Below the pieces are notes generated by a model. The model did not search any database. It was not told the origin of the DNA and saw only the letters and a list, made by a program, of their open reading frames with translations. Below are positions 1-8,965 of a stretch of DNA of 64,000 nt, one piece after another. This stretch comes from Dryocola sp051307055 (GTDB lineage: Bacteria; Pseudomonadota; Gammaproteobacteria; Enterobacterales; Enterobacteriaceae). A program made the position numbers and the translations under genes. Numbering within the stretch: position 1 is the stretch's first letter; every line of letters starts with the position of its first letter. The stretch is from NCBI RefSeq assembly GCF_051307055.1, contig NZ_CP149994.1, positions 2,418,001-2,482,000 of the forward strand. The letters are read 5' to 3'.

Positions 1-73
1 CCATGGCAGTGGTCATGGAAACCGCAATTAAGGCCAATGCCGCCGGGAATTTAAAAAATATAAAATGTCTCAT
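1..73 (-). CDS. N-terminus of a secreted protein, cut by the window edge
   Basis: Only the first 24 codons are inside the window. The start at 73 has a good ribosome binding site (AGGGAG, 7 nt upstream). The visible residues begin MRHFIFFKFPAALALIAVSM: a short basic start, a hydrophobic core and small residues, as in a Sec signal peptide. The mature protein is outside the window, so the product cannot be named. It could be periplasmic, outer membrane or a lipoprotein. Confidence 0.5.
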   Translation of the reverse strand, partial: MRHFIFFKFPAALALIAVSMTTAM

Positions 74-645
74 GAGCGCTCTCCCTTTCGCTTCCTTCCT
101 GAGAATGCGTCACGCCGCTTCCCGCTTTACCCACCCTAAAGCGGCGCAGGGAGCGCTTCTTAATAATAATTATCCGCATCCAGAAAATATAATCAGCAAT
201 CGACCTCACGCCTTATTAATGCGCGTTGTCATCTACGGCCTGATTACGGTTAAATATTTAATTGTTCATTAATCCTGATTAATTTTTATCATAACAAAAT
301 GCTTTAACTGGAAGCATATCGTCCATGTAACCAGAAAGGGGATAGCGAGGTTTCCAGACAACATGGTGAAAAGAGGTATTTCGCATTCAACAAATAAAGA
401 CCTTGTGATTAAATAATATTTCTGACGCCCAATGTACATTCTTGCGTTAATTCCACAAGCTATCAGACGTAAAAATAGGATGTTTCCACCAACTCATGTG
501 CGTTTTTACGTTAAGTTCACAATGCATAAGAGGGTAGTGCGGTAAGAGATTGTTGAATGCCTGATTAAGACAAAAACCAATTTTCCATGCTGCATCACGA
601 CATTGGCGAAGTGCTGTGTAGTAAGCGGCAAAACTAATAAAAAAA
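74..645. other. AT-rich intergenic region, no gene seen
   Basis: About 570 bases lie between the start of the left-edge gene and the terminator of the antirepressor gene. A plus-strand frame at 3-272 begins inside the opposing signal-peptide gene, has no ribosome binding site and resembles no known protein, so I do not call it. The region probably holds the promoter of the left-edge gene. I recognise no operator or RNA gene. Confidence 0.5.
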
Positions 646-671
646 GCCCGTTAATATAAGGATTAACGGGC
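646..671 (-). terminator. Rho-independent terminator of the antirepressor gene
   Basis: The 10-bp stem GCCCGTTAAT/ATTAACGGGC has a 6-nt loop. On the minus strand it is followed by a run of T (positions 639-645 read in reverse). It lies about 150 bp after the stop codon of the KilA-C gene. Confidence 0.75.
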
Positions 672-824
672 GGGCAACGGCGACATGGAGAATAGCTTTA
701 GCTTAACGGTAAGCGGGTGATATCGCCGAAAGCGAATGCATTCATCGGCAACCTACCGGGCGTTCACGCTCAGCACTACACAAAGACGAAAGCACAACCT
801 TCCGGCCTGGCGCTGACGCTGCGA

Positions 825-1574
825 CTAAAACCAGCTATGGCCCTGGACGGCGTTCTCGCCACGTTCAGGCGGCCGCACATTCACCTGTTGCGTGGCGAGG
901 TGCCCTGCCCACAGGCCCGCAATCCACTTGACGCCACGTGCGGTAAAGCGCGCCTGGGCCCAGGTATGCTTGTTCTCGCCGGTACCGCTATGAACGGTGA
1001 AATAACCCGCCTGAATATGAGACTGTGAAGGCATCAGAACGCCCTTTGCACGGGTCATGATATTGCGTTCCAGCAAAAATTGACGGAACTCCGACTCTTT
1101 CACCTTGAGCATTTTACAAAGCTGGCGGAAGCCAAGCGTGTCATTGACCTGGACATACCAGTCAAAAAACTCTGCCTTTGGGGCAATAAGCGCCAGCTGC
1201 TCCTCTGCCCGCTGGCGTTTTTCATACTGCTCGGCCCAGGCGTGCGCCGCGACGGCTGGATTAGTAAAATCTGGCAGGCTGACGCTCTTTTCGCGTTCCT
1301 GCCAGCGATCCAGCACTTCTACCGTAAAGCCCGGCGAGACGCTGGCAACGGTAAGCAGCGAGTCCCGCTTATTAAGCAAAAACTCCTGCCGAACCTCGCC
1401 TTCCTGCTCATACTGGCTAGTGGTAACCGACTGCGACAGGCGCTGCGCCGTTTCCAGGCTTTTGACCATACGCTTCACTTCTTTATGCGCAATGCCCGTC
1501 AGCCTGGCGATTTCACGACTGCTCATGATGGGAGACCGATCGTGCGAACTAAAACTTTCCAGTGGAATCACCAT
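825..1574 (-). CDS. Phage antirepressor-like protein with KilA-C domain
   Basis: This 249-residue protein resembles phage antirepressor/regulatory proteins. Residues about 15-45 (SSREIARLTGIAHKEVKRMV) resemble the DNA-binding start of Rha/antirepressor proteins. The middle is charged and helical. Residues about 140-225 look like a KilA-C (ANT) domain: LGFRQLCKMLKVKESEFRQF followed by an aromatic-rich winged segment. The start at 1574 has a strong AGGGGG site 4 nt upstream; an internal Met at residue 17 is less well placed. No other phage gene is near, so it is either a prophage remnant or a host-adopted regulator. The family assignment is by pattern; the role is inferred. Confidence 0.7.
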   Translation of the reverse strand: MVIPLESFSSHDRSPIMSSREIARLTGIAHKEVKRMVKSLETAQRLSQSVTTSQYEQEGEVRQEFLLNKRDSLLTVASVSPGFTVEVLDRWQEREKSVSLPDFTNPAVAAHAWAEQYEKRQRAEEQLALIAPKAEFFDWYVQVNDTLGFRQLCKMLKVKESEFRQFLLERNIMTRAKGVLMPSQSHIQAGYFTVHSGTGENKHTWAQARFTARGVKWIAGLWAGHLATQQVNVRPPERGENAVQGHSWF

Positions 1575-1792
1575 ATTTCCCCCTAACCAGTACTATTAAC
1601 GAATGACTTACTGAAGAAATAGTATACAAATGCCTGTTTAAATATCCAGTATTTTTTTTGAGCAAATCTAACTTATTGAGATAGCTAAATTTATTATTTT
1701 TTGATGACAGCCCGGGATGTGAAGAGCGGAAATAGGCCGGGAAATTGTTCTACGGCGGGGCCTGTAAACTTTGGCCGTGGGGCAATAAAAAA

Positions 1793-1817
1793 GCCGATAA
1801 CGTTTTGCGTTATCGGC
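1793..1817 (-). terminator. Terminator after ddc
   Basis: The 10-bp perfect stem GCCGATAACG/CGTTATCGGC has a 5-nt loop, followed on the minus strand by TTTTTT. It lies 31 bp past the ddc stop. The other strand has a shorter T run, so it may work weakly in both directions. Confidence 0.85.
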
Positions 1818-1848
1818 TTTTCATCTTCTGGTGTCAGATTACTGCAAA

Positions 1849-3321
1849 TTAAGCGCTCAGCAATCGTTGAGCCGTGTTATCCACCAGCGCCAGCAGGACC
1901 TTAACGTCTTCCAGGCTGACCGTTGGGTTTAACAGCGTCAGCTTCAGGCAGGTTACGCCGTTAAACTCGGTTACGCCGACGTTAGCACGCCCGGACTCCA
2001 GCAAAGCATCGCCAATTTTCTGGTTCAGCAACGCTACCGCAGCGTCCTTATCTGCCGCCCATGCATCAGGACGATAGCGGAACAGAACGCTTGCCAGCTG
2101 CGGCTGCATCACCAGTTCCAGAGCGCTTTGTCCGGTGATGTAATGCGCAACTTCCTGCGCCAGGCTCACGCCGCTGTCGATAATCCCGGCATACTGCTTC
2201 TGACCTAAAGCTTCCAGGCCCATCCACAGTTTTAACGCATCAAAACGACGGGTGGTCTGCAAGGATTTAGACACCAGGTTCGGCACGCCCTGAGCTTCAT
2301 CAAACTCGGAGTTCAGGTAAGCCGCCTGGTAGCGCATCAGCTCATAATGGCGGGCTTCTTTTAACAGGAACGCGCCGCAGCTTATGGTCTGGAAGAACTG
2401 TTTATGGAAATCCAGCGTGATGGAGTCCACCAGCTCAAGGCCGTCCAGATAGTCGCGGTACTTCTCAGAAAGCAGTAACGCTCCGCCCCACGCCGCATCA
2501 ACGTGCACCCAGATATCGTGTCTGGCTGCAAGCGTTGCTATCTCACGCAAAGGATCGATGGCGCCGGCGTCTGTCGTGCCCGCCGTTGCCACAATGGCGA
2601 GGATCTGCTCACCGTTGGCCTGCGCCTGCGCCAGTTTTTCGGTTAAGTCATTCAGATCCATACGCGCGAACCGATCGGTTTTCACCAGCGTAACGGACTG
2701 ATAGCCCAGGCCGAGTAAAGCCATGTTCTTCTGCACCGAGAAATGGGCGTTTTCAGAACAGAGGACTTTAATCTTCTTCAGGTTACCCACCAGCCCGTCC
2801 TGCTGGATCGAGTGGCCCTGACGGGCAAAGAAGGCGTCACGCGCCAGCATCAGCCCCATCAGGTTGCTCTGGGTACCGCCGCTGGTGAACACGCCCGCGT
2901 CGCCTGGCTGATAGCCCACCTGAGCACGCAGCCATTCGATAAGCTTCATTTCGATAATGGTCGCCGACGGGCTTTGATCCCAGGAGTCCATGCTCTGGTT
3001 GGTGGCGTTAATCAGCACTTCCGCGGCCTGGCTTATCACCAGGCTCGGGCAATGCAAATGCGCGACGCACTGCGGGTGATGCACCGACAGGCTGTCCTTT
3101 AAGAAGTATTCAATCGCGCGTTCAATTGCCGCCTGGTTGCCCAGGCCCTGCGGATTAAAATCAAGCTTAATGCGTTCACGCAGTTCGGCAACGGTTTTCC
3201 CCTGATACATTTCAGGTTGCTGTAACCACTGCACCACGGCCTGGCTGCTTTGTGCAATCGCCTGCTGGTACGCCTCGGTGCTTTGCGCTGAGGCCGAAAG
3301 AATCGGGTTTAACTCGGACAT
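1849..3321 (-). CDS. ddc: L-2,4-diaminobutyrate decarboxylase
   Basis: A PLP-dependent group II decarboxylase of 490 residues that converts L-2,4-diaminobutyrate to 1,3-diaminopropane in the cytosol. The PLP-binding lysine is visible in LDFHKQFFQ, the cofactor-binding Asp in HVDAAWGG, and TSGGTQSNL is typical of the family. I chose the ATG giving MSELNPILSA. An in-frame GTG six codons upstream (3339) overlaps the end of dat and is an alternative start. It lies directly downstream of dat, 18 bp away, with a shared transcript likely. The aminotransferase makes the substrate and this enzyme consumes it. A terminator follows at 1793-1817. Confidence 0.93.
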   Translation of the reverse strand: MSELNPILSASAQSTEAYQQAIAQSSQAVVQWLQQPEMYQGKTVAELRERIKLDFNPQGLGNQAAIERAIEYFLKDSLSVHHPQCVAHLHCPSLVISQAAEVLINATNQSMDSWDQSPSATIIEMKLIEWLRAQVGYQPGDAGVFTSGGTQSNLMGLMLARDAFFARQGHSIQQDGLVGNLKKIKVLCSENAHFSVQKNMALLGLGYQSVTLVKTDRFARMDLNDLTEKLAQAQANGEQILAIVATAGTTDAGAIDPLREIATLAARHDIWVHVDAAWGGALLLSEKYRDYLDGLELVDSITLDFHKQFFQTISCGAFLLKEARHYELMRYQAAYLNSEFDEAQGVPNLVSKSLQTTRRFDALKLWMGLEALGQKQYAGIIDSGVSLAQEVAHYITGQSALELVMQPQLASVLFRYRPDAWAADKDAAVALLNQKIGDALLESGRANVGVTEFNGVTCLKLTLLNPTVSLEDVKVLLALVDNTAQRLLSA

Positions 3322-3339
3322 CGCGGTTATTCGCTCCAC

Positions 3340-4725
3340 TCAGACAGGCTTGACGCCGGCCGCTAACAGGGCCTGCTCAAATTTATCCAGGAAAATATTT
3401 AGCTCATCGTTGGTGATAAGCAGCGATGGCAGCAGACGCAGCACGCAGCCGTTGCGGCCGCCGCGCTCCAGAATCAGCCCGGCCTGGAAGCATTTTTTCT
3501 GCAGCAGAGCGGACAGTTCAGCATCTGCCGGATAGCAGCCCATATGATCCTGCGCTTCGTCTGGCTTAACGATTTCAATGCCGATCATTAAACCCAGGCC
3601 GCGAACGTGGCCAATCACCGGGTAGCGTTTTTGCAGCTCGGCCAGTCTGGCTTTCAGCCACTCGCCCTGCGCTGCCACTTTGTCAGCAATATGGTTTTCT
3701 TTCAGGTGCTGCAGGGTCGTCAGACCGGTCGCCATCGCCAGCTGGTTACCACGGAAGGTGCCGGTATGGTGGCCCGGTTCCCAGGCGTCGAACTGTTTCT
3801 TGATGCCCAGCACGGCCAGCGGCAAACCGCCGCCCACGGCTTTTGACATCACGATGATATCCGGCTCAATGCCAGCGTGCTCGAAGGCGAAGAATTTACC
3901 GGTACGCGCAAAGCCTGCCTGCACTTCATCAACGATCAGCAGAATGCCGTGTTCCCGGGTAACTTTGCGAATACGCTGTAGCCACTCGGCAGGCGCCGGG
4001 TTGACGCCGCCTTCACCCTGCACCGCTTCAAGGATGACCGCCGCAGGTTTGCGCACGCCGCTTTCAACGTCGTTGATTAAATTTTCGAAGTAGTAGCTCA
4101 GCGCCTTCACGCCAGCCTCGCCGCCGATGCCCAGCGGGCAGCGGTACAGGTGCGGATAAGGCATAAACTGTACTTCCGGCATCAGGCCGTCGACCGCTTC
4201 TTTCGGCGACAGGTTGCCGGTGACCGACAGCGCGCCGTGGGTCATGCCGTGATAGCCGCCGGAGAAGCTGATTACTCCTGAACGGCCGGTGTATTTTTTA
4301 GCCAGCTTTAACGCTGCTTCAACCGCATCGGCACCGGACGGGCCGGTGAACTGCAGGCAGTACTCTTTGCCCTGACCGGGTAATAAAGAAAGAAGATATT
4401 CGGAGAAGCGATCTTTCAACGGCGTTGTCAGATCCAGTGTATGTAACGGCAAGCCGCTGGTAATGACCTTTTGGATGCTTTGCAGCATATCAGGATGGTT
4501 ATGCCCAAGCGCCAGGGTACCGGCCCCCGCCAGGCAGTCAAGATACTGATTATTTTCAACATCTGTGATCCACACGCCTTCAGCTTTGGCAATTGCCAGC
4601 GGTAATTTGCGCGGATAGCTCCTGACATTCGATTCAAATTCAGCCTGTCTGGCTAAATAAGTTTCGTTGTTTCCCTGTAATGAATTTGCACCTAAAGTAT
4701 CAATACGGACTTTATCCGTCATCAT
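3340..4725 (-). CDS. dat: Diaminobutyrate--2-oxoglutarate aminotransferase
   Basis: A class III PLP aminotransferase of 461 residues that makes L-2,4-diaminobutyrate from aspartate semialdehyde, using glutamate as amino donor. Visible signatures are the PLP-lysine segment IVMSKAVGGGLPLAVLG, the preceding LLIVDEVQAGFARTG, and the GPSGADAVEAALKLA phosphate-binding region. AGGAG sits 4 nt before the first ATG and 7 nt before an adjacent second ATG (4722), so translation may start at either. It forms a two-gene operon with ddc for 1,3-diaminopropane synthesis. The long upstream region holds an inverted repeat that might be regulatory. Confidence 0.93.
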   Translation of the reverse strand: MMTDKVRIDTLGANSLQGNNETYLARQAEFESNVRSYPRKLPLAIAKAEGVWITDVENNQYLDCLAGAGTLALGHNHPDMLQSIQKVITSGLPLHTLDLTTPLKDRFSEYLLSLLPGQGKEYCLQFTGPSGADAVEAALKLAKKYTGRSGVISFSGGYHGMTHGALSVTGNLSPKEAVDGLMPEVQFMPYPHLYRCPLGIGGEAGVKALSYYFENLINDVESGVRKPAAVILEAVQGEGGVNPAPAEWLQRIRKVTREHGILLIVDEVQAGFARTGKFFAFEHAGIEPDIIVMSKAVGGGLPLAVLGIKKQFDAWEPGHHTGTFRGNQLAMATGLTTLQHLKENHIADKVAAQGEWLKARLAELQKRYPVIGHVRGLGLMIGIEIVKPDEAQDHMGCYPADAELSALLQKKCFQAGLILERGGRNGCVLRLLPSLLITNDELNIFLDKFEQALLAAGVKPV

Positions 4726-5665
4726 ATCACTCCTACAACTGGGGCTATGGGTTACGCCGCAGTTGAATAATTGAAAGTAAAAAGTAAGCGGGCTGAGAAA
4801 ATCGCGGCCAATATAGGGTTTTTTAGCCTGCTACTCAATAATTTATTTCATTACCACGCCTTTACTTTTTACCTTTTATATCAATAAGTTATTTTACATT
4901 TAGATTTATGCTCTGCTATAAAATCATTTTGCAGTTTTTAATTCTAAACAGTCGGCGCCGGGGTGGCGGATGAATATTTTTTCTTTATGCTCCTGCCAGG
5001 TTGGCTGTCACATTTAGACAATCAGGCATATTAAATGCATGTTTGTTAATAGCGAGAGAGTATCCTTACCGACGGATGTTTTATCTACACGGCTGACTAT
5101 CGTTATTCTTTTCTTTGATGATCATTGTAAAAAATCATTATCGGGGCGGCTAACAGGCGCGCAATAAAATAGAGCTCCTGCTGATGCTCAGAACAATGAC
5201 AGCCGGACGGAGACGGAGTGATTTTCATTTAAGATTAACCTCAGATAAATCCTTTCAGCGCGCCTTCTCTTGCCAGAAGCAGAGGCGTTCTCTTTTAACT
5301 ATTTGAAAATATTATAGTTAAATTCAAGAAGTTAGACTTAATTCGCTTATTAATATCTTTTCCCGGGCGAGGCATTTCGGCCGCGGGCGCTAAAGGCGAT
5401 AGCATCTGCTTCGCATCTTCTTTCAGACCCGCTTCGTTTAATGTCGGCCTGCGCTTATCTCGCCATTGAATTGTTATTCAGGCTATGTAAAATCACGGCT
5501 ACTATGCTTAACCCATGTGAATCATTTCTATTCCGGGCCAGGTCGTCTCCTGCACATAGGGTGAAATGTTCATGGGCGTTTCCTGCGCCATGGACTATTT
5601 TTTCCTCTGCGGCACTCGCGCTCCACGGCAGTCGGGTTTAAACCATTTTTTCAGGGAAAGTCACG
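4726..5665. other. 940-bp divergent intergenic region
   Basis: This region separates dat (minus) from the SH3 lipoprotein (plus). It is AT-rich near dat. An 11-bp inverted repeat, GTAAAAAGTAA at 4777-4787 and TTACTTTTTAC at 4862-4872, lies in the dat leader. A 66-codon frame at 5441-5641 has no ribosome binding site or recognisable content. I see no RNA gene. Promoters for both flanking operons must be here, but I cannot place them confidently. Confidence 0.5.
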
Positions 5666-6166
5666 ATGAAATTGCGAAATCTGTTAGCCCTTCTTGTGGT
5701 CACAAGCGTAGTCGGATGCAAAGCGCCTCCTCCGAGCATGACGGACGATACTCTGGTTACCAGCGAGATTAATGGCGTGACGCTCACCCACCGCTACGCG
5801 GTAGCCGCGCCGAGCGAATTTACGCCGATCGATGCCAGCTACCGGGCGCTCTATCCCGGCTCTATTATGAGCAAACCGGATTTTGGCGGTAAGGTCATCA
5901 GCCAGCTTGAAAGCGGCCAGACCTATAAGGTACTCGGCCAGGTCGAGCACGCCTGGCTTGCGGTTGCCGAGCAGGATAAACAGGAAATGCTTGGTTATGT
6001 GCCGATGCGTGCTTTGGTTAAAAGCGAGCTTTATGCCCAGACGCTGAAAAAAGATCGGCCACGTCCGCGCAAAGCCGCGAAAAAATCCGCCTCCACCTGC
6101 GTGGCCGTCGATAACGACAGCAAAGCGTGCCAGAACGCCAATAGCGGGACGTGGATTATTGATTAA
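5666..6166 (+). CDS. Predicted lipoprotein with SH3-like domain
   Basis: A 166-residue predicted lipoprotein. The signal peptide ends in the lipobox VVGC with the lipidated Cys at residue 18. The next residue is Lys, which by the usual rule favours the outer membrane. Residues about 68-112 (GGKVISQLESGQTYKVLGQV, then a WLAV strand and GYVPMRALV) have the pattern of a bacterial SH3 domain, which often binds peptidoglycan. A basic linker (RPRPRKAAKK) and a short tail with two Cys follow. The ribosome binding site is AGGGA, 8 nt before the ATG. It is the first gene of a three-gene plus-strand cluster with the secreted protein and the kinase-like protein. I do not know a characterised homologue. 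Confidence 0.7.
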   Translation: MKLRNLLALLVVTSVVGCKAPPPSMTDDTLVTSEINGVTLTHRYAVAAPSEFTPIDASYRALYPGSIMSKPDFGGKVISQLESGQTYKVLGQVEHAWLAVAEQDKQEMLGYVPMRALVKSELYAQTLKKDRPRPRKAAKKSASTCVAVDNDSKACQNANSGTWIID

Positions 6167-6301
6167 CCGGCCACTATTAAGGTAAAAGAAAATATTTAAA
6201 ACAATCAGTTACCATGAGAATATAGGGGCGTTTCCGGCGACAACTTCTTATTGATGCCGCGTCCCTCTCATTATTATTCACTTTGGCTTGCAAGGAATTT
6301 T

Positions 6302-7252
6302 ATGAAACTCTGGCTCTCTGGTGTGGCATTGCTACTGGCATCTACAACCGTGTTGGCAGGGAACTATCGTATTGTGCAGTCCCCTTCCCAGAAGCTGGAT
6401 GTATGGATAGATAACATCAAAAACAACTCCCCGCAGAGCTGGTGCGATACGGAACTTCCATTACGTATCGTCGCCAACGGCGATAAAAATCCCGCCTTAC
6501 TGAATACCTTTATGCCGCGCCTGGGCACCCTGCTGGAAAACCAGTGCGAAAAAATCGCAAGCGTTAGCTGGCGGATGGAAGACGACCGGGGCAATACGCT
6601 GGCCTACGGCACCACGACCAAAGATAGCGACTGGGCCGTGACCATCGCGCCTGTCATTGCAGGCGTAGCGAACGCCTCTGAACGCGCCGAGGAGATGTCG
6701 CCCCCGGCTGACCGCACGCCATGGCAGGAGTTTACCCTGCAGGATGGCTGCCATCTGCGCACCTTCTGGCAGGGTGACGCGAATACCGCAGCCCTTTTTA
6801 TTCCTGACGGCAAATGCGAAAAAGGCGGCTGGCTCAACGGGCGCAGCGAAGTCATCCAGAGCGGCAAAAACGGCGAAAAGCGCCTGGCAATAACTTTCGT
6901 ACACGGTTTCCCGGTCAGCGGATTAAACAGCAAGGCCGATGCGGACAGCCTGCTTATTACCGGCCTGAATAATGAACGCATGGTAGTCAGCACGGAACAT
7001 GCGCCCCTTAGCTGGATGATCCTGCCCTATAAGCCCGAGCTGAACGGCTGGCAGGCCAGCGGTACGATTGCCGTTGAAGTGCCGCGAGAAATGGCGCTTG
7101 ATGAATCCCGTCTGCAGGCCCGCCTTAACGAGGTGCGCAAAGTCTGGTCCGGCTGGCTTGAACCCGATACCACCATAACGCTGTTATTGATTGATTCCCT
7201 GCATCCGCAGCTGCGCGATCCGGCAGTCGGCGCCTGGCGCGCCCAGAAATAA
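6302..7252 (+). CDS. Secreted protein of unknown function, four cysteines
   Basis: A 316-residue protein that I do not recognise. The ATG at 6302 is chosen because AAGGA lies 5 nt upstream and the residues that follow (MKLWLSGVALLLASTTVLAG) form a clean signal peptide with an Ala-x-Ala-type cleavage site. The longer frame from 6251 lacks these. The mature part has four Cys (in WCDTE, NQCEK, DGCHLR and DGKCEK), which could form two periplasmic disulfides. No membrane segment follows the signal peptide. It lies between the SH3 lipoprotein and the kinase-like gene, all in the same direction, so a joint envelope role is inferred from position only. Confidence 0.6.
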   Translation: MKLWLSGVALLLASTTVLAGNYRIVQSPSQKLDVWIDNIKNNSPQSWCDTELPLRIVANGDKNPALLNTFMPRLGTLLENQCEKIASVSWRMEDDRGNTLAYGTTTKDSDWAVTIAPVIAGVANASERAEEMSPPADRTPWQEFTLQDGCHLRTFWQGDANTAALFIPDGKCEKGGWLNGRSEVIQSGKNGEKRLAITFVHGFPVSGLNSKADADSLLITGLNNERMVVSTEHAPLSWMILPYKPELNGWQASGTIAVEVPREMALDESRLQARLNEVRKVWSGWLEPDTTITLLLIDSLHPQLRDPAVGAWRAQK

Positions 7253-7357
7253 CCCTGAATATTCGTCTGATGACCACCCTCCCGGTGACACAAAACTAAA
7301 GGGCGTTGTCATTTAAAAAACAAGGAAAATCACTTCATTGATTTTCGGCAGCTAACT

Positions 7358-7393
7358 ACAAAGAAGGAAAAACCACGTTTTTTCCTTCTTTGT
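7358..7393 (+). promoter_or_regulatory. Long perfect hairpin before the kinase-like gene
   Basis: A 15-bp uninterrupted inverted repeat, ACAAAGAAGGAAAAA paired with TTTTTCCTTCTTTGT, has a 6-nt loop and lies 44 bp before the kinase-like start codon. It has only four G-C pairs. The T-rich right arm is inside the stem, so it is not a standard terminator. It may be an attenuator, an mRNA stability element or a processing site. Confidence 0.5.
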
Positions 7394-7437
7394 CAGCACT
7401 CTCAATATTCGTCAATTTTCGAGCAGAGAAAGCTATC

Positions 7438-8826
7438 ATGACAGATAACGATTACACCCCGAGGATCCCGGACGCTCTGCCGCCAGGCTACCGTTTCGAC
7501 GAGTTTGAAATTCAGGAAGTCATTGATTCGACCAACGTCGGTATTATCTATCGCGCCTGGGATCATCAGCTTGAACGCCCGGTCGCCATCCGTGAGTTTA
7601 TGCCGCGGGCGCTGACGGTGCGCAGCGATAATATGCGCCTGGTTTTGCGCAGCAAGCAGGACAGCACCGCGTTTAACACGGGCCTCAACAGCTTTATTCA
7701 GGAGGCGCGCCAGCTCGCCCACTTCAACCATCCGAATCTGCTGCAGGTTTTACGTTTCTGGACGCTGAACGAAACCGCCTATACCGCCACGCTGTTTTAC
7801 AGCGGCCTGACGCTTGCGGAGCTGTATCAGCAGCAGCCGGAGATCGTTAATGAAAGCTGGATAAGGCACATATTGCCCATGCTGTGCAGCGCGCTCGCAG
7901 CGCTCCACGAGGGCGATTATATTCATCGCGACCTGTCGCTAAAAAGCATTCAGATTCAGGATAACGGCATTCCACTCCTGCTTAACTTTGCCGCCTCGCG
8001 CCGCAACGTAAACGGCATGAGCGATGAAAGCAAAACCCTGCTACACCCGGGCTTCGCCCCGCTTGAACAGTACACCGAAGACCTGGAAAATCAGCTCGGG
8101 CCGTGGACGGATATTTATGCGTTAGGCGCGGTGCTCTATACGCTTATCACCGGCGCCAGCCCTCAGGCAAGCGTTGCCCGCAGCATTCAGGACACCTGTA
8201 TCCCCCTCGCGGAAATTCAGCCAGCGGGCTACACGCCAGGCTTGCTGCGGGCAATTGACCGGGCGCTCGCGCTCAAGCCGGAAGACCGCCCGCAGTCGAT
8301 TGCCGAATTTGCCGCCCTGGCGGAGATTTCACTGGGGGATATCGGCGAGCTATCGGGCGGCAAAAAGCCCGGCACGATGCTGGTGGCGGTTGAGGAAGAA
8401 GAGACTGACGCAGGCGCGCTGCCGCTGTGGAAGCGCTATAAATCACCGTTGCAGATTGCGGCAGGTATCGTGGCGGGAATTATTATTGGCGCCATAATCT
8501 TTGGCAGAACGCCGCAGGCGCCTGTCGATAGCAAAAGAACGACAACCCAAACCGCGCCTGCGAAGCGTAAAGCCGATCCTGCGGCAGCGCCGGTCGCACC
8601 CGCTGCAAATGACCTGATCGCCCGTGTTTACGTCCATATTAACGAAGGCGAAGAGATGGAAGTGAACGGGGAGCCGCAAAAAAATATCCCCTCAGTCAAC
8701 GGCTACGGCATTCTGCAGCTGCCGGCAGGCAAATATGATATCAGGCTGCATAACCAGACCCAGTCGCGCAGCGTAACGGTAGCCGTCGATAAGCCCGGTA
8801 CCTGGCTTTTAAATCCGCAAGAATAA
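7438..8826 (+). CDS. Membrane-anchored Ser/Thr kinase-like protein, probably a pseudokinase
   Basis: A 462-residue protein with a Hanks-type kinase fold at residues about 20-300, one membrane segment at about 337-355, and a C-terminal periplasmic domain resembling PEGA (about 393-460). Conserved fold marks are HRD (163-165), PGFAPLEQY (204-212), TDIYALGA (224-231) and RP (284-285). Key catalytic residues are altered. The glycine loop is lost (about 29-36). The VAIK lysine is Arg52. The catalytic-loop Lys and Asn are Ser167 and Ser170. DFG reads Asn-Phe-Ala (183-185). It is therefore likely inactive or acts by an unusual mechanism, perhaps as a sensor that carries an envelope signal inward. 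The ATG at 7438 is chosen; the longer frame begins with TTG at 7390 inside the hairpin. Confidence 0.75.
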   Translation: MTDNDYTPRIPDALPPGYRFDEFEIQEVIDSTNVGIIYRAWDHQLERPVAIREFMPRALTVRSDNMRLVLRSKQDSTAFNTGLNSFIQEARQLAHFNHPNLLQVLRFWTLNETAYTATLFYSGLTLAELYQQQPEIVNESWIRHILPMLCSALAALHEGDYIHRDLSLKSIQIQDNGIPLLLNFAASRRNVNGMSDESKTLLHPGFAPLEQYTEDLENQLGPWTDIYALGAVLYTLITGASPQASVARSIQDTCIPLAEIQPAGYTPGLLRAIDRALALKPEDRPQSIAEFAALAEISLGDIGELSGGKKPGTMLVAVEEEETDAGALPLWKRYKSPLQIAAGIVAGIIIGAIIFGRTPQAPVDSKRTTTQTAPAKRKADPAAAPVAPAANDLIARVYVHINEGEEMEVNGEPQKNIPSVNGYGILQLPAGKYDIRLHNQTQSRSVTVAVDKPGTWLLNPQE

Positions 8827-8965
8827 TCCGCAGTGACGAAGGTAATTTATCTGCTTTCGTCACTTTTGCTACATCCTGCACACAGGCTGGTACAAATTCG
8901 TCTAAGGTTTTCATATGGTTGATCGCGGTAAACTTTGGCTGCGATCCTGCAAAGGAGAACAATAG

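Noticed and set aside
3..272. Plus-strand 89-codon frame at the left edge
   Set aside because: It begins opposite the signal-peptide gene, lacks a ribosome binding site, and its composition is not protein-like.
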